Part shown: positions 15,889-25,295 of the stretch, piece by piece
How the letters are laid out: the number at the start of each line of letters is the position of its first letter
Position numbering within the stretch: the stretch's first letter is position 1
Assembly (NCBI GenBank): GCA_013423325.1
Contig: BLJB01000067.1
Location: 62,001 to 126,000, forward strand
Direction: 5' to 3'
Length of the DNA: 64,000 nt
Origin: Usnea hakonensis
Taxonomy: Eukaryota > Ascomycota > Lecanoromycetes > Lecanorales > Parmeliaceae
Translations under genes and position numbers: made by a program
The notes under the pieces: generated by a model
Seen by the model: the letters and a program-made list of their open reading frames with translations, nothing else
What the model was told of the DNA's origin: nothing
Databases searched by the model: none

Positions 15889-17060
15889 ATGCCTCCCACC
15901 CCTCTTCGCATCGCCATCCTCGAAGCCGACAGTCCCATCGGCCAGACACTTGCCAAATACGGCAGCTACGGCGGCGTCTTCGCCTCCCTCTTGCACAAAG
16001 CCGCTGACGCGTCACACATACCACGAGAGTCGATTGAGATTACAGGATGGGATGTTGTTAACGGCGACGCTGGCGAAGAAGAAGAAGAAGAAGATAGGAG
16101 GGAGAACGGGGAGGGGGATGGGGATGGGAAGGTTGTGGGTGGGGAACGAGGTTGGAAGAGGAGGAGGGGGTATCCGAGGATGGGGGATGTGGATGGGGTG
16201 TTGATTACGGGGAGTCGTATGTTTGTGATCCCTGCCTCTTACTTATTTGATCACTTTTTGCGCATTGAAATAGTCATGGATTGTCCGTGAATTTGCCGCG
16301 CACAGATGTATAACATTGAGATTCATTGGGGGAAGGGGTGAGAGATTGGGCCGATGATGAAGTGGCAGAGGCGCGGTTTCCAAGTCCAGAGTAGAAGGCT
16401 GATAGATTCCTGAGCACAGGATTCAATGCCTTCGATAACGACCCATGGATCCTACACTTGGTCGATTTCGTCAAAGAAGTGCTGGCGCAAGACCGGGTGA
16501 AGATCGTAGGTGTATGCTACGGACACCAAATTGTGGGACGAGCGCTGGGCGCCAAAGTGGCGAGCAGCGAGAGCGGGGCCTGGGAAGTCAGTGTGTGTCA
16601 GGTGATTCAGACGGAGAAGGGCAAGGAGCTGTTTGGTGGGAAAGACGTCTTGGTGAGTGGAATGGAGTTGGTGGCTGGATTTTGGTTTTTTGTGTCTGTA
16701 GTGTTTTGTTTGGATGGGAGAGCAATGATTTGGAGCAATGCTGACCTAGTGATGGGATTTGACAAACAGAGCATATTCCAAATGCACAAGGATCTCGTGT
16801 ACCACTACCCGCAAAGCGTCGAGCATCTCGGATCATCAGGACCATGCGAGGTTCAGGGCATGTATATACCCAAGAGGGTGATTACGGTGCAGGGTCATCC
16901 AGAATTCACAGAGGATATTGTGGCGGAGTTGTTGGACAGGAGGCGGAAGCAGGGCATTTTTGCTGATGATATATATGAAGAAGCCATGGCGAGGGTGGGA
17001 AAGCCACATGATGGGGTGCTGATAGCTCAGGGCTTTTTGAAATTTCTGATGGAAGACTGA
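15889..17060 (+). CDS. Class I glutamine amidotransferase-like protein
   Basis: A 283-residue stand-alone amidotransferase-fold protein related to the glutaminase domain of GMP synthase and to yeast YLR126C-type proteins. Three exons are separated by introns 16217-16419 (203 nt, unusually long here) and 16653-16769. The nucleophile lies in GVCYGHQIVGRALG, and the His/Glu pair in QGHPEFTEDI, so the Cys-His-Glu triad is intact. FDNDPWILHLVDF and QMHKDLVYHYP are family-typical. The odd feature is an acidic then basic low-complexity insertion of about 35 residues between WDVVN and YPRMGDVDGVLITGS, encoded by GAA and GGGGA repeats. The 117-nt second intron is in frame without stops, so retention would still read through. 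The physiological substrate of this subfamily is unclear; hydrolysis of glutamine or a related gamma-glutamyl compound is the family expectation. Confidence 0.88.
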
Positions 17061-17825
17061 ATGGCTTTGACTTCTTCATGAAGCATATCGTAATACGGAG
17101 TACATGATGTTTGCGACCACTCGCTTGGGGTAACGGACTACCCAAGACCTATTCGAAAGTTTTTGAGGGTTGAGACCAGGAATGTGCATTGGATCGAGCT
17201 TTTAGTCTGTAATAATAAATAGTAAATAGTAGGAGATCGTCTATTGAGTTCTTTATAGAATACAGTACTCGAACCATATCGCCTCATAGTATGACCACCG
17301 AAAGTCGAACATGTAGTAATCCAAAATATGTGCAATCATGAGGTTTTTTTTTTCGTCAACATCAAGCCGCCGTCATGACCAAAACAAGACTTCCCAGTCA
17401 TCTCACAGATATAAAACATGGCGTAACGTTCAATGTAGCCAGCTCCCAGATCCGATACCATGATTCGCTGTTTACCTAATGCCACGCAACCCCACCCATT
17501 TAGTGTACGCTAACCACCAATCATGCATATGCTGAAGCAAAACTGCTGAACCGAAACACTGGCAAAATCACTCAAATCAAAAGTTCATTACATAGCGCAT
17601 CTCTAGGGCCAGGTCCGGGAAACACCATACTCAAAAAACAAGGGTATTTGTCGAGGCCGCCGATCCAAATGTCGTCGATGCGAGGGGTATCAAGTTGTAG
17701 AAATTGACGACAGCGAAGAGTAGTAGCCAGTGGGTATCAAAGAGTGTGGCGCCCGCCATGAGACATACTGATGCAGCAAACGATAATCAGAAGCGAAGCG
17801 CAGAGTTCCGGATCCTGCTGCTCTG
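17061..17825. other. Convergent spacer after the amidotransferase gene
   Basis: Roughly 760 bases between two convergent stop codons, holding 3' UTR sequence only as far as I can tell. No domain-bearing frame and no RNA gene are visible. Confidence 0.5.
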
Positions 17826-18521
17826 CTACCAGTGACGACCATAGGTCTGCTGCTGCATCATGGCGGGCGATATCGAAGAAGGTGGACTTGGCACCCGCAT
17901 GCCCGTACTAGGATTGACTATAGGGATGGCATTGCGTGTGCGCAAGGCAGAGGGTTGATGGATCTTCATCTGCTGACTATCGTTTGGTTGGAAGCCAGTG
18001 ACCGGGTTGTATGAGTTGTTTGATGCCGCGGAAGAAAGGGAGAAGCTAGGATTGACTTGTTGCTGAGGCTGGATCTGCGGTTGGAGTGGCGAGGACTGAG
18101 GCGAACCGCTGGAGAGGGAACCGTCGGACGAGGATGAGTGAATAGATTGTAACTGTAAAGCAAACATTGGTAAGCATACTTTCGACAAACACAACGCTGT
18201 CGGTGACTAAATGATGGCCAGATCGAAATGTTGTTCACTAACATCATCCTCGGTCAACAGTCCCGGACAGAACTCCAGGTCATCATCCAGGTCGAAAGAC
18301 CTCCCAGCTTCAAATCGTAGACGAAAGGCGGAAGTGGGTGGGCTTTCGGTGAGCTCCTTCATGCTTCGAACTCCACGGAACGGGCGATGCGAGTTCTGAG
18401 AAGCTGAAAGCCGAGGCGCTCTCCGTGATCGGCCACCATGGTGATTATGGGACGAGGACGAGGAATGTGAGGACGCAGACGAAGGCTGATGATGCTGAGG
18501 TCCGTAGTAATAGGCCGACAT
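17826..18521 (-). CDS. Low-complexity fungal protein of unknown function
   Basis: A predicted protein of 201 residues from two exons with intron 18153-18242. I do not recognise a named family. The N-terminal 50 residues are His/Ser/Tyr-rich (MSAYYYGPQHHQPSS). A compact middle segment looks conserved in character: RPFRGVRSMKEL, then TSAFRLRFEAGRSFDLDDDLEFCPGLL, followed across the splice by LQSIHSSSSDGSLSSGSP. This Arg/Phe-rich plus acidic block is the only part likely to fold or to act as a docking motif. The C-terminal half is Ser/Pro/Gln-rich and ends MMQQQTYGRHW. Splicing removes the alternative terminus VSEQHFDLAII. No membrane helix or signal peptide is visible. The serine-rich acidic centre would suit a phosphorylated regulatory protein, but that is speculation. 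Confidence 0.7.
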
Positions 18522-19709
18522 TGTAGCAGTGATGTAGACAGTGTGGATGAAGAAGGATGAAGATGGTGATGAGAAGAGGATTCCGTGTGTGGTCTGTGCT
18601 GTGGGGGCTGGGCAGTGCAGCGGACGCTTGCGGCGTAACAATTTAACAAACAAAGAAGGATGCGAATTAATAAAGCCGAGCGATAGGACTTTTGGCGTCA
18701 ATCGCAGGCAAAAGGTGAAAGAAGATGAGTTTAAGGAGTAATAATAATGATAAAGAGTATCTGATGAAGATTGATTTGAAGTAGTAATAATAATAATTTA
18801 AATGTTGAATATATTTATGAGTAGAGAGTAGGGAGGGATAGAATAGTGTGGGGTTGGACGAAGAAGAAGAAGTTCCGACGCTTGGTCGTTGGTTGGGGGA
18901 GGAGAGGCTAGAGGAGAGGGGAGAGGCAGGCAGTGAGTCCAGTGAGTCCAGTGAGGCACATGACTTAGCGCTCAACTACTTTACTTTAGTTTTGAACCTT
19001 AAAGGGCCTGGCCATGACGCCAAGATGACGACTAATCTTGATCCAGTAATGATCCAGTAACATTGTTTCAAGCTAGGATGTGATCCCCCTGACCTTTATG
19101 CGCTCGACTTGAAAAAAATAGATTGACATCGACCGAGTCATGTACACCCTATCTACTCTCCGGACAAGAAGAAGACAGCGTCAATCAGCAATCATATCAT
19201 GTGCTTAGATGCAGACAGATAATCATTCTCTTCCCTAGTTCAAACACTACGAAAAGACGACACCCATTGCCAATATGCCCTCGTACCAGAATTATTCCAA
19301 TTAGCAAGCTTTGATCACCTATCAAATTCAAACGTCACCATGTCAGTATTCTAGGTACCTCATGCATTAGCTGGTCATGGACGTACCGTCGACCGATCTT
19401 ATGGCCCCTGTTCCGTAGGCTGTGTCCTTCCACGCCTGCAATATGTCTGATCCGACCCGGGGCCCGCGCAGGCATAAAGTACTTAATACAGCTGTGCCAA
19501 GGTTTCTGTATCATCTGCCAAGCCGCTAAAGACCTCCAAGACAAAATTATTATTATTAGACAACCGCCGTTAACAGTCGAATCTAATACCTCCCACAGCT
19601 CGGGGTCGCTAAGCACATTGTCGCCAGTTTTATTACCAGCACCGCTTCCCCGTTCCCATCACCATGGAGCGTCATCGCATATTACCCATATTCCTTTCTG
19701 GCACCGGCC
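18522..19709. other. Intergenic spacer with TAA-type simple repeats
   Basis: About 1.2 kb of non-coding DNA. It holds the promoter of the minus-strand low-complexity gene, short AT-rich runs of TAA/ATA around 18735-18810, a small GTGAGTCCA duplication near 18931-18955, and an AGGTACCT palindrome at 19353. No gene is supported. Confidence 0.5.
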
Positions 19710-20785
19710 ATGGACCAAGACGAAGAGCTACCCAGATATACCCCTCGGCGTGCTCCGACAGAGCCCCCAAGCTACACACCTTACGTGCAGCATTCCGAGG
19801 GTAGCCATGAGCTAGACCTCATCACTCAAGAAACCTTGCTTCCAGCCTTTCCCCGCCATCGAGCGCGTATTCACACCGTATAGCCACTGCAATTACCACT
19901 GAGCCCAAAGAAGACGAAGTAGTTTTGCCCGGAAAGGACGGCGCTTATGAGCAGCATCATATAGAGCCGAGCAGGCTCTATGATCAAACATATCATGAGG
20001 AATGGAGGAGGAACAGGAAAGGCTGGCGGAAATGTCTCAAGAGGAGATATCTTTGTATAACAGTCACTGTGCTTGCGCTTGCCACGCATCCGTCTTCTAC
20101 AGGCCTGCGGAAAATGCGTCGAGTATTCAGGACGCGTTTGGGACGTCGAGCGCGATCAATGGTCCAAAGGAGCGAGTTTCAGTGGTGTAAGAGCGGGTAG
20201 TGGAATCACTACTATTGATACAGTCGGCCAGGAAGGCACCGGGAGGTGGTTGTATGGCATCGCTAGCTCCGGAGGAGTCTTAGAATGGCGGTGTATGAAT
20301 TGTTGTAGGGTTACTAATACAAGTAGGGCTGGGGTGTGGGAAAAAATTACGCAACAATCCCTCTCCCACAAACAGATCCTGACGCCCTTGTCCTTGCTGG
20401 CCGCGTGAATTCTATGGCGCGGATACTGTACTATCGGGGCGCGAGAGGCGGCATTCAATATATCTGGTCCTCCATCCCATATTATATCTCCTCTACATTG
20501 ACCTCCACCCCCGGCTTCAATAATACCCCTATTGTGAACCTGACTGAAAGCCCCACTGGCAATCTCGGCACTTATCTGTCCCCACAAGCTAATTTTGCGG
20601 TGAGTGAAGGCGTTAAGTCTGGGGATGGTGTGGTGAGCGCAGGCTCAGGTGGTGCGCAGGGGGCCGAAGAGGTTAGGATACTGCAGGAATGGGTTGGGGG
20701 GAGGGCATATGTTGTTCAAGAGGGGAATGGGGAGGACGCACATGTGATTCCGGACGGCTTTGGCGAGGATGATGGATATGGTTAA
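19710..20785 (+). pseudogene. Frame-broken remnant of an unrecognised fungal gene
   Basis: Successive frames look like pieces of one protein interrupted by shifts. The first frame starts at ATG 19710 (MDQDEELPRYTPRRAPTEPP) and stops at 19881. The second continues with ITTEPKEDEVVLPGKD up to YHEEW. A third carries ERLAEMSQEEISLYNSHC followed by CACHASVFYR near 20015-20105. The fourth carries ACGKCVEYSGRVWDVERDQW and GTGRWLYGIASSGGVLEWRC to about 20345. A last 149-codon frame runs to 20785. I see no GT-AG introns at the handover points, so indels are the simpler explanation. The Cys-rich pairs (CACACH, ACGKC, CMNCC) suggest a metal-binding or disulfide protein. I do not recognise the family, and a multi-exon gene with unusual introns is not excluded. 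Confidence 0.35.
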
Positions 20786-21049
20786 ACAGGATTGAGATTC
20801 AAAGGCGAGAGAGACAAGGGTACAAAGAGAAAGAGAAAGAGAAATAGAGGGAGATTGAGTGAAGAAGTGAACAAGATTTAGAAGAGGATCGAAACCTTAC
20901 AATGTAGTATACTCGCAAGCAGGCTGCTAACATCGCCCGCCAAGTCAGCATTCTGCTTACCGGCTTTTCCGCTGCATCGGTCCATATACAGCCTTAGTAC
21001 ATTGTTTTTCGCCTCTATTGCGCTCCAACATACCGCTACACTACAAGCA

Positions 21050-22049
21050 TCAGCACGCAGTCGATTGGTCTAGCGTGCCCAACCAGAACCCGTTCTTCAG
21101 GAAGTTTCCCCCCTTTGCAAAAGCCAGAATCTCGCTCGGATGCCAGACATTTAGAATGGCCATCACCACAAACATCAGCACCGCATCGAATACGTACAAA
21201 AAGAATTCATGACCCAGCAAGTATCCACCATTGCCCTGCGCATACTCGACCACTTGGACGACATTCCGCACCATAATCAGTCCACTAGTTGCATACAGCA
21301 CCTTCAGATGTTTGCGCCAATTGACCACTTCTGGTTGTGCAGATCGAGCGGTTGGGCGCAAACGCATTGCATGATCGAAATTCACTGCCACAGCGATAAA
21401 GAGGCTGAAGAAAATGAGCTGCAGTATGAGACCACCGACGATGATATTTGCGCCCAGAGCTGCACCGCTGGCATTTCCCTTCGCCAGTATACCGCCGCCT
21501 TAGAAATATGTCAGCTATGACTATGTCTACCCAAGAACTAGGTCGCACGCATCGTCTAGGAGGCAACTTCGCTCTCTCACCTCCAAATACCACGAGCAAT
21601 GATAGCACGTCTCCGGTCACGAAGATCCTTGTCAGCCACCTCGGGCTGATGATGCATCGATCCTCTGCGCCAATTCCTTGGGCGATTCTGGCCAATGACA
21701 TATATATGCTCGCAGCGAAGAAGAGGGGCGCTTTCAGGAGCAGCAGGCTTTGCATGATATACGGTCCAATTGTCCAATCACCGCCCTGCTGACTGGACAT
21801 TGCACGCCCAATGTAGCCGATCCATTCAACTGCGAGCTTCTGATTAGCGAAGGGGGCATTTCTGGGTAGGTAAGGAGGCGAAGTCGGCGTACAGAGACGG
21901 CCTATGCCTATGGGTATTAGATACCAGGCGCGGGTCTTAATAAGCTGGTAGGCATGGAGGGCTGTCGCCAACGCGAAGAGGATGGTTAAGATGACAGCGG
22001 CTGCTAGGGAAGGGGTATATGCGTAGAGGTGATACGTGTTGTCTGCCAT
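21050..22049 (-). CDS. RTA1-like seven-helix membrane protein
   Basis: A 284-residue integral membrane protein of the RTA1 (lipid-translocating exporter) family, whose yeast members Rta1, Rsb1 and Rtm1 affect resistance to azoles, sphingoid bases and other toxicants. Three exons are joined across introns 21830-21892 and 21499-21580. The N-terminus YHLYAYTPSLAAAVILTILF and the block IGIGRLFEWIGYIGRA, which appears only after correct splicing, are diagnostic. Seven hydrophobic segments follow, with GPYIMQSLLLLKAPLFFAAS, IFVTGDVLSLLVV, NIIVGGLILQLIFFSLFIA, the RNVVQVVEYAQG loop typical of the family, and the final FFLYVFDAVLMFVVMAI before HPSEIL. The first intron is in frame, so retention would insert 21 residues. 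It is divergently arranged with an Upc2-like Zn2Cys6 gene. Confidence 0.93.
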
Positions 22050-22674
22050 GTTCGAGGAGGAGGAAATCCAACAATCACTGGTGGTGTAGGGATCCCTTGT
22101 TTACGCACTTTCGAGCGATGAGCTGAGATTGCCGGAAAACCGATTTGGATCGCTGAGAGTGGAGCCAGGGGAAGAATGATATTCGATTGTAAATGGTAGT
22201 GCAAGAGATTGATGGACTGCATCTTTTTGGGGGGGAAGAAGGCGCCATATTTATATAGATCCATGGTCTCCAAGCAGCCTGAATTATATCCAATTTTTTG
22301 CATCGTATTTCGTACACCAAACCCCGTCGTTGATGGAGTAGGTACCACTGGGCCAGGTCGTCGTATATCGTCATTCGGAGAGTAGCGTCGTATTACTCGT
22401 ACACTTGACCGCTTTAAGTCTGAATTCTGCGCCTAGCATTTACCTACAACATAGCATCAAGAAAATCCGTACAATCCACGCGGCAAGCCTCCATGATCAA
22501 TTTTCACCGATCAGACTATTTTGTATAAAAGGCGCGGGAATTGTTGAAATCAGTCTTCTTTTCAAATTGGTTTTCGACATGCCCGCTGTTGACGTGGTGG
22601 TATCCCTGCCTAGGTGCGACCTCTAATTAATCGGGGTTTCCCATCTCCTTTGACGTGCAGAACCGGCAGGCCCA
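22050..22674. promoter_or_regulatory. Divergent promoter between the RTA1-like and Upc2-like genes
   Basis: A 625-base region between two divergent start codons. A TATAAAAGG box at 22524-22532 lies about 140 bases before the regulator's ATG. A short upstream open frame (annotated separately) lies between that box and the ATG. I did not find an unambiguous sterol response element (TCGTATA-like) by eye, though GTCGTATATC occurs near 22360. Confidence 0.5.
22579..22626 (+). promoter_or_regulatory. Upstream ORF in the leader of the Upc2-like gene
   Basis: An ATG at 22579 opens a 15-codon frame ending at TAA 22624-22626, 48 bases before the main start codon and downstream of the TATA-like box. 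I tested whether it could be a first coding exon; no GT donor gives the right phase with the acceptor at 22660. It is therefore more likely a translational uORF, if the leader is transcribed from the TATA box. Confidence 0.4.
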
Positions 22675-23883
22675 ATGCCGTCAAGATCTAGCCATTCAAA
22701 ATCTCGCAATGGCTGTGTCCAGTGCAAGCGTGCTCATATAAAGGTAAGCGCCCACATTTCACTCAGGCAACGATTGCCCCTGACGCTATAAGGTAACGTT
22801 CAGTGCGACCAGTCTTGGCCGAGCTGCTCGAAATGCACAAAATCAAAGAAGACATGTGTTTACCTGCTAGGTCCTAGCGACCGGTCGACTACCTCTCTTG
22901 GACCTAATCTGCCATCTCCTACCCCAACTTCAACATCCTCCTGCACGCTCCCAGCCCCCAGCCACCCGTCTACTCTCATCTCGGGCTTTCAACCCGCTGA
23001 TCTCGAGCTCATGCATCACTACTCCACATCCACCTATCTCACCCTTGCCGGCCGCGACGTCATTATGCAAGAAGCCTGGCGGGTCCAAGTACCAATAGAA
23101 GCCTACTCAAATCCGTATCTTATGCACAGCCTCCTTGCTGTGGCAGCCCTCCATCGAAACTCGCTCCCGAGCGCTGACAAGTCACAATGCTCGCTTGCAT
23201 CTGCAATTTCGCACTACAACAGTGCTCTCGCAAGCTCCAAGCCTGTACTGAATAATGTCAATGCGGATAATTGCACCAGCCTTTTCGTTTTTTCAGCCGT
23301 TATTGCCATGATTGCATACGCTATACCGCTGCACTCGCCTGAACACCAGCTTGACGATCCCATCTCCGAGCTTCTGCAAATATCTAGGCTCGTCCGCGGC
23401 TGCAGCAGTATCTTACGCGCTGAGTTTGGTCGCGTCAAGGCTGGATCTTTGGCGGCTCTCCTTCCCAGTGATTTCCTCGCCCAGGAGTGTGAATTACCCT
23501 CAGACGCCCGCGGCGCGCTCGCTCTCCTTCGGGGCTGTGCCGATACCTGCCCCGCAAAAGCCACGTACAAGCACACCATCGACCTACTAGAACTGTGTTT
23601 CCGCAACACCGTCCCGGACCCAGAAAACCGTATGTTTGTCATGTCTTGGCTCGCTATGGTCCCCGATGCATATCTGTCGCTCCTGCATCAACGTGCGTCT
23701 ATAGCCCAAGTCTGTCTCGCGTATTTTGCGGTTTTACTGCATGGTCTTCGAAAGGTCTGGTGGTGCGGCGACTGGGGCAAGAGGCTTGTGAGGTGGGTTG
23801 AGTGCGAGGGAGTTGGAGAGTGGCAGGGCCTCTTGGATTGGCCGAAGCAAAAAATTGGCTTAGACTCATCGCCGCCTATCTGA
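22675..23883 (+). CDS. Zn2Cys6 transcription factor, sterol uptake regulator-like
   Basis: A 382-residue regulator encoded by two exons with intron 22744-22803, which splits the zinc cluster between HIK and CDQSW, a position common in this family. The cluster is C-x2-C-x6-C-x5-C-x2-C-x6-C (GCVQCKRAHIKCDQSWPSCSKC and a final Cys in KKTCVY) near residues 13-42. A Ser/Thr/Pro-rich linker leads to the ligand-binding-like C-terminal domain beginning LELMHHYSTSTYLTLA and YSNPYLMHSLLAVAALH, which is the usual signature of Upc2/SUC-type proteins. In yeast those factors sense ergosterol and switch on sterol genes; here the target set is inferred only from the adjacent RTA1-like gene. The protein is near the typical length of 380-420 residues. 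Gene-poor DNA follows. Confidence 0.9.
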
Positions 23884-25295
23884 GATTTGCAATTGAATGA
23901 ATGCCTGGCTGTTCTAAAATTCCAAAGGCTGTGCACACGCTGCACTTTTAAACATTAGGACGACAAGTTCGGTGATTAATCTTCTCAGATATGGTAAGAC
24001 GTGGCAGAAAATCTCCCACATCAATCGCAAGTCGTAACGGCAAGAGATCTACGGTCCACCACGTACGGAAGCTATATCAGGCTGCGATGGGGACTTTGGA
24101 CATTGTGAGGTTATTGGTTCTTCGGCCTTTGCGACCAAGCTCTTGTTGAGCCCCAAGCAATGATACGTATTACCTACGCTATTGCACGTCCGGCCACGTC
24201 ATCAAGCGTTCTGTGATCTAAGTCGTCATTTTTTCAATGCTTGGTGTTTGCTATTGGTGTAGCAGTCATCCCGCGAAATGTCTTCGTAAGACTCACTCAT
24301 AGCATATCCATCCAAGAAGGGTTGGTTATCTGAAACCCCAGTGGTATTGGCATCTCTGCTACACGGGACGTTCATTGGGGACTATATGATGAGAAATGAT
24401 GAATGGAGCGTTCTAAAGCATGTTTTCCCATTCTAGACGACTTAGCAAGAGTGTCGTTGTGTATCTTGAACCCACGACTGGCTGTAGTATCAAGAGCGAC
24501 TTCCCGTCCTCCAACCTTTCCAAAAGACACTAAATTCGGATCCACCCTCCTGGGCACTTTGCGTTGAGGATGGAAAGAAGGGGGGTAAAGGGTGGGGAGT
24601 GGTATAATGCATGCCATGTACAGACTCGTCAGGGTGCGAACGGCGTACTATTGGCGTCGAGGTCGTCGGGGGGGATGGTTGGGCTATAGAACGTAGGTAC
24701 GGGGCGGGAAGTATAGACGGTAGGTAGAGAGTCAAAATGATTTAGTTTACACGGTCGTCTTCTCGCCTACCGGTATACTACTGGTGTCTGGCTTTCAGCG
24801 ATTAGATACTTAGGTAGGCTATAATATGGGTAACGGATAGGGAGTGCGGAAGATAGAGGGTTATACATACTGATATTATCGGCGCGGTTGCCTTCTCGTG
24901 GGACGGCTCGCTGCTGGCGTCGGGAATTGGAAAATTGGACGGTTCAAGTTATGGGACGCGGGCGTAGGATGGGGGAAGAGGTTCTGAAAGTCGAAATAGT
25001 AGAGTACGAGAAATATCTACTATCAGCCCCTTGTTTGACAGCAGCACTTTCATTGAGGAGCTTATTTTATTGCCAAGGGGCCTTGCGATAGTCCGACTCT
25101 ATATCTATCGATGAGCACAGCCAATTTAATCACGGTTATATAAAAGATTCTTTTGAAAGCCTTCGTATCCTATCGCATCGCAGAATGTATCCCTGCTCAG
25201 CCTACAGACCGTTTCCCGAGAAGCATCGCCCGGTTTACCGGCCTTGAGAACGAACTCTTCTCTCCGAGTTTCTTCCCCGTCTTCAGCCCCGTACA
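23884..25295. other. Gene-poor spacer before the HET-domain gene
   Basis: About 1.4 kb with only short, unconvincing frames on both strands. It includes the 3' UTRs of the two flanking convergent genes. I see no repeat or RNA gene. It marks the left side of the accessory-looking segment that extends to about 32.4 kb. Confidence 0.5.

Noticed and set aside
22579..22660. Upstream coding exon for the Upc2-like gene
   Set aside because: No donor gives a phase compatible with the acceptor at 22660 and the zinc-cluster frame.
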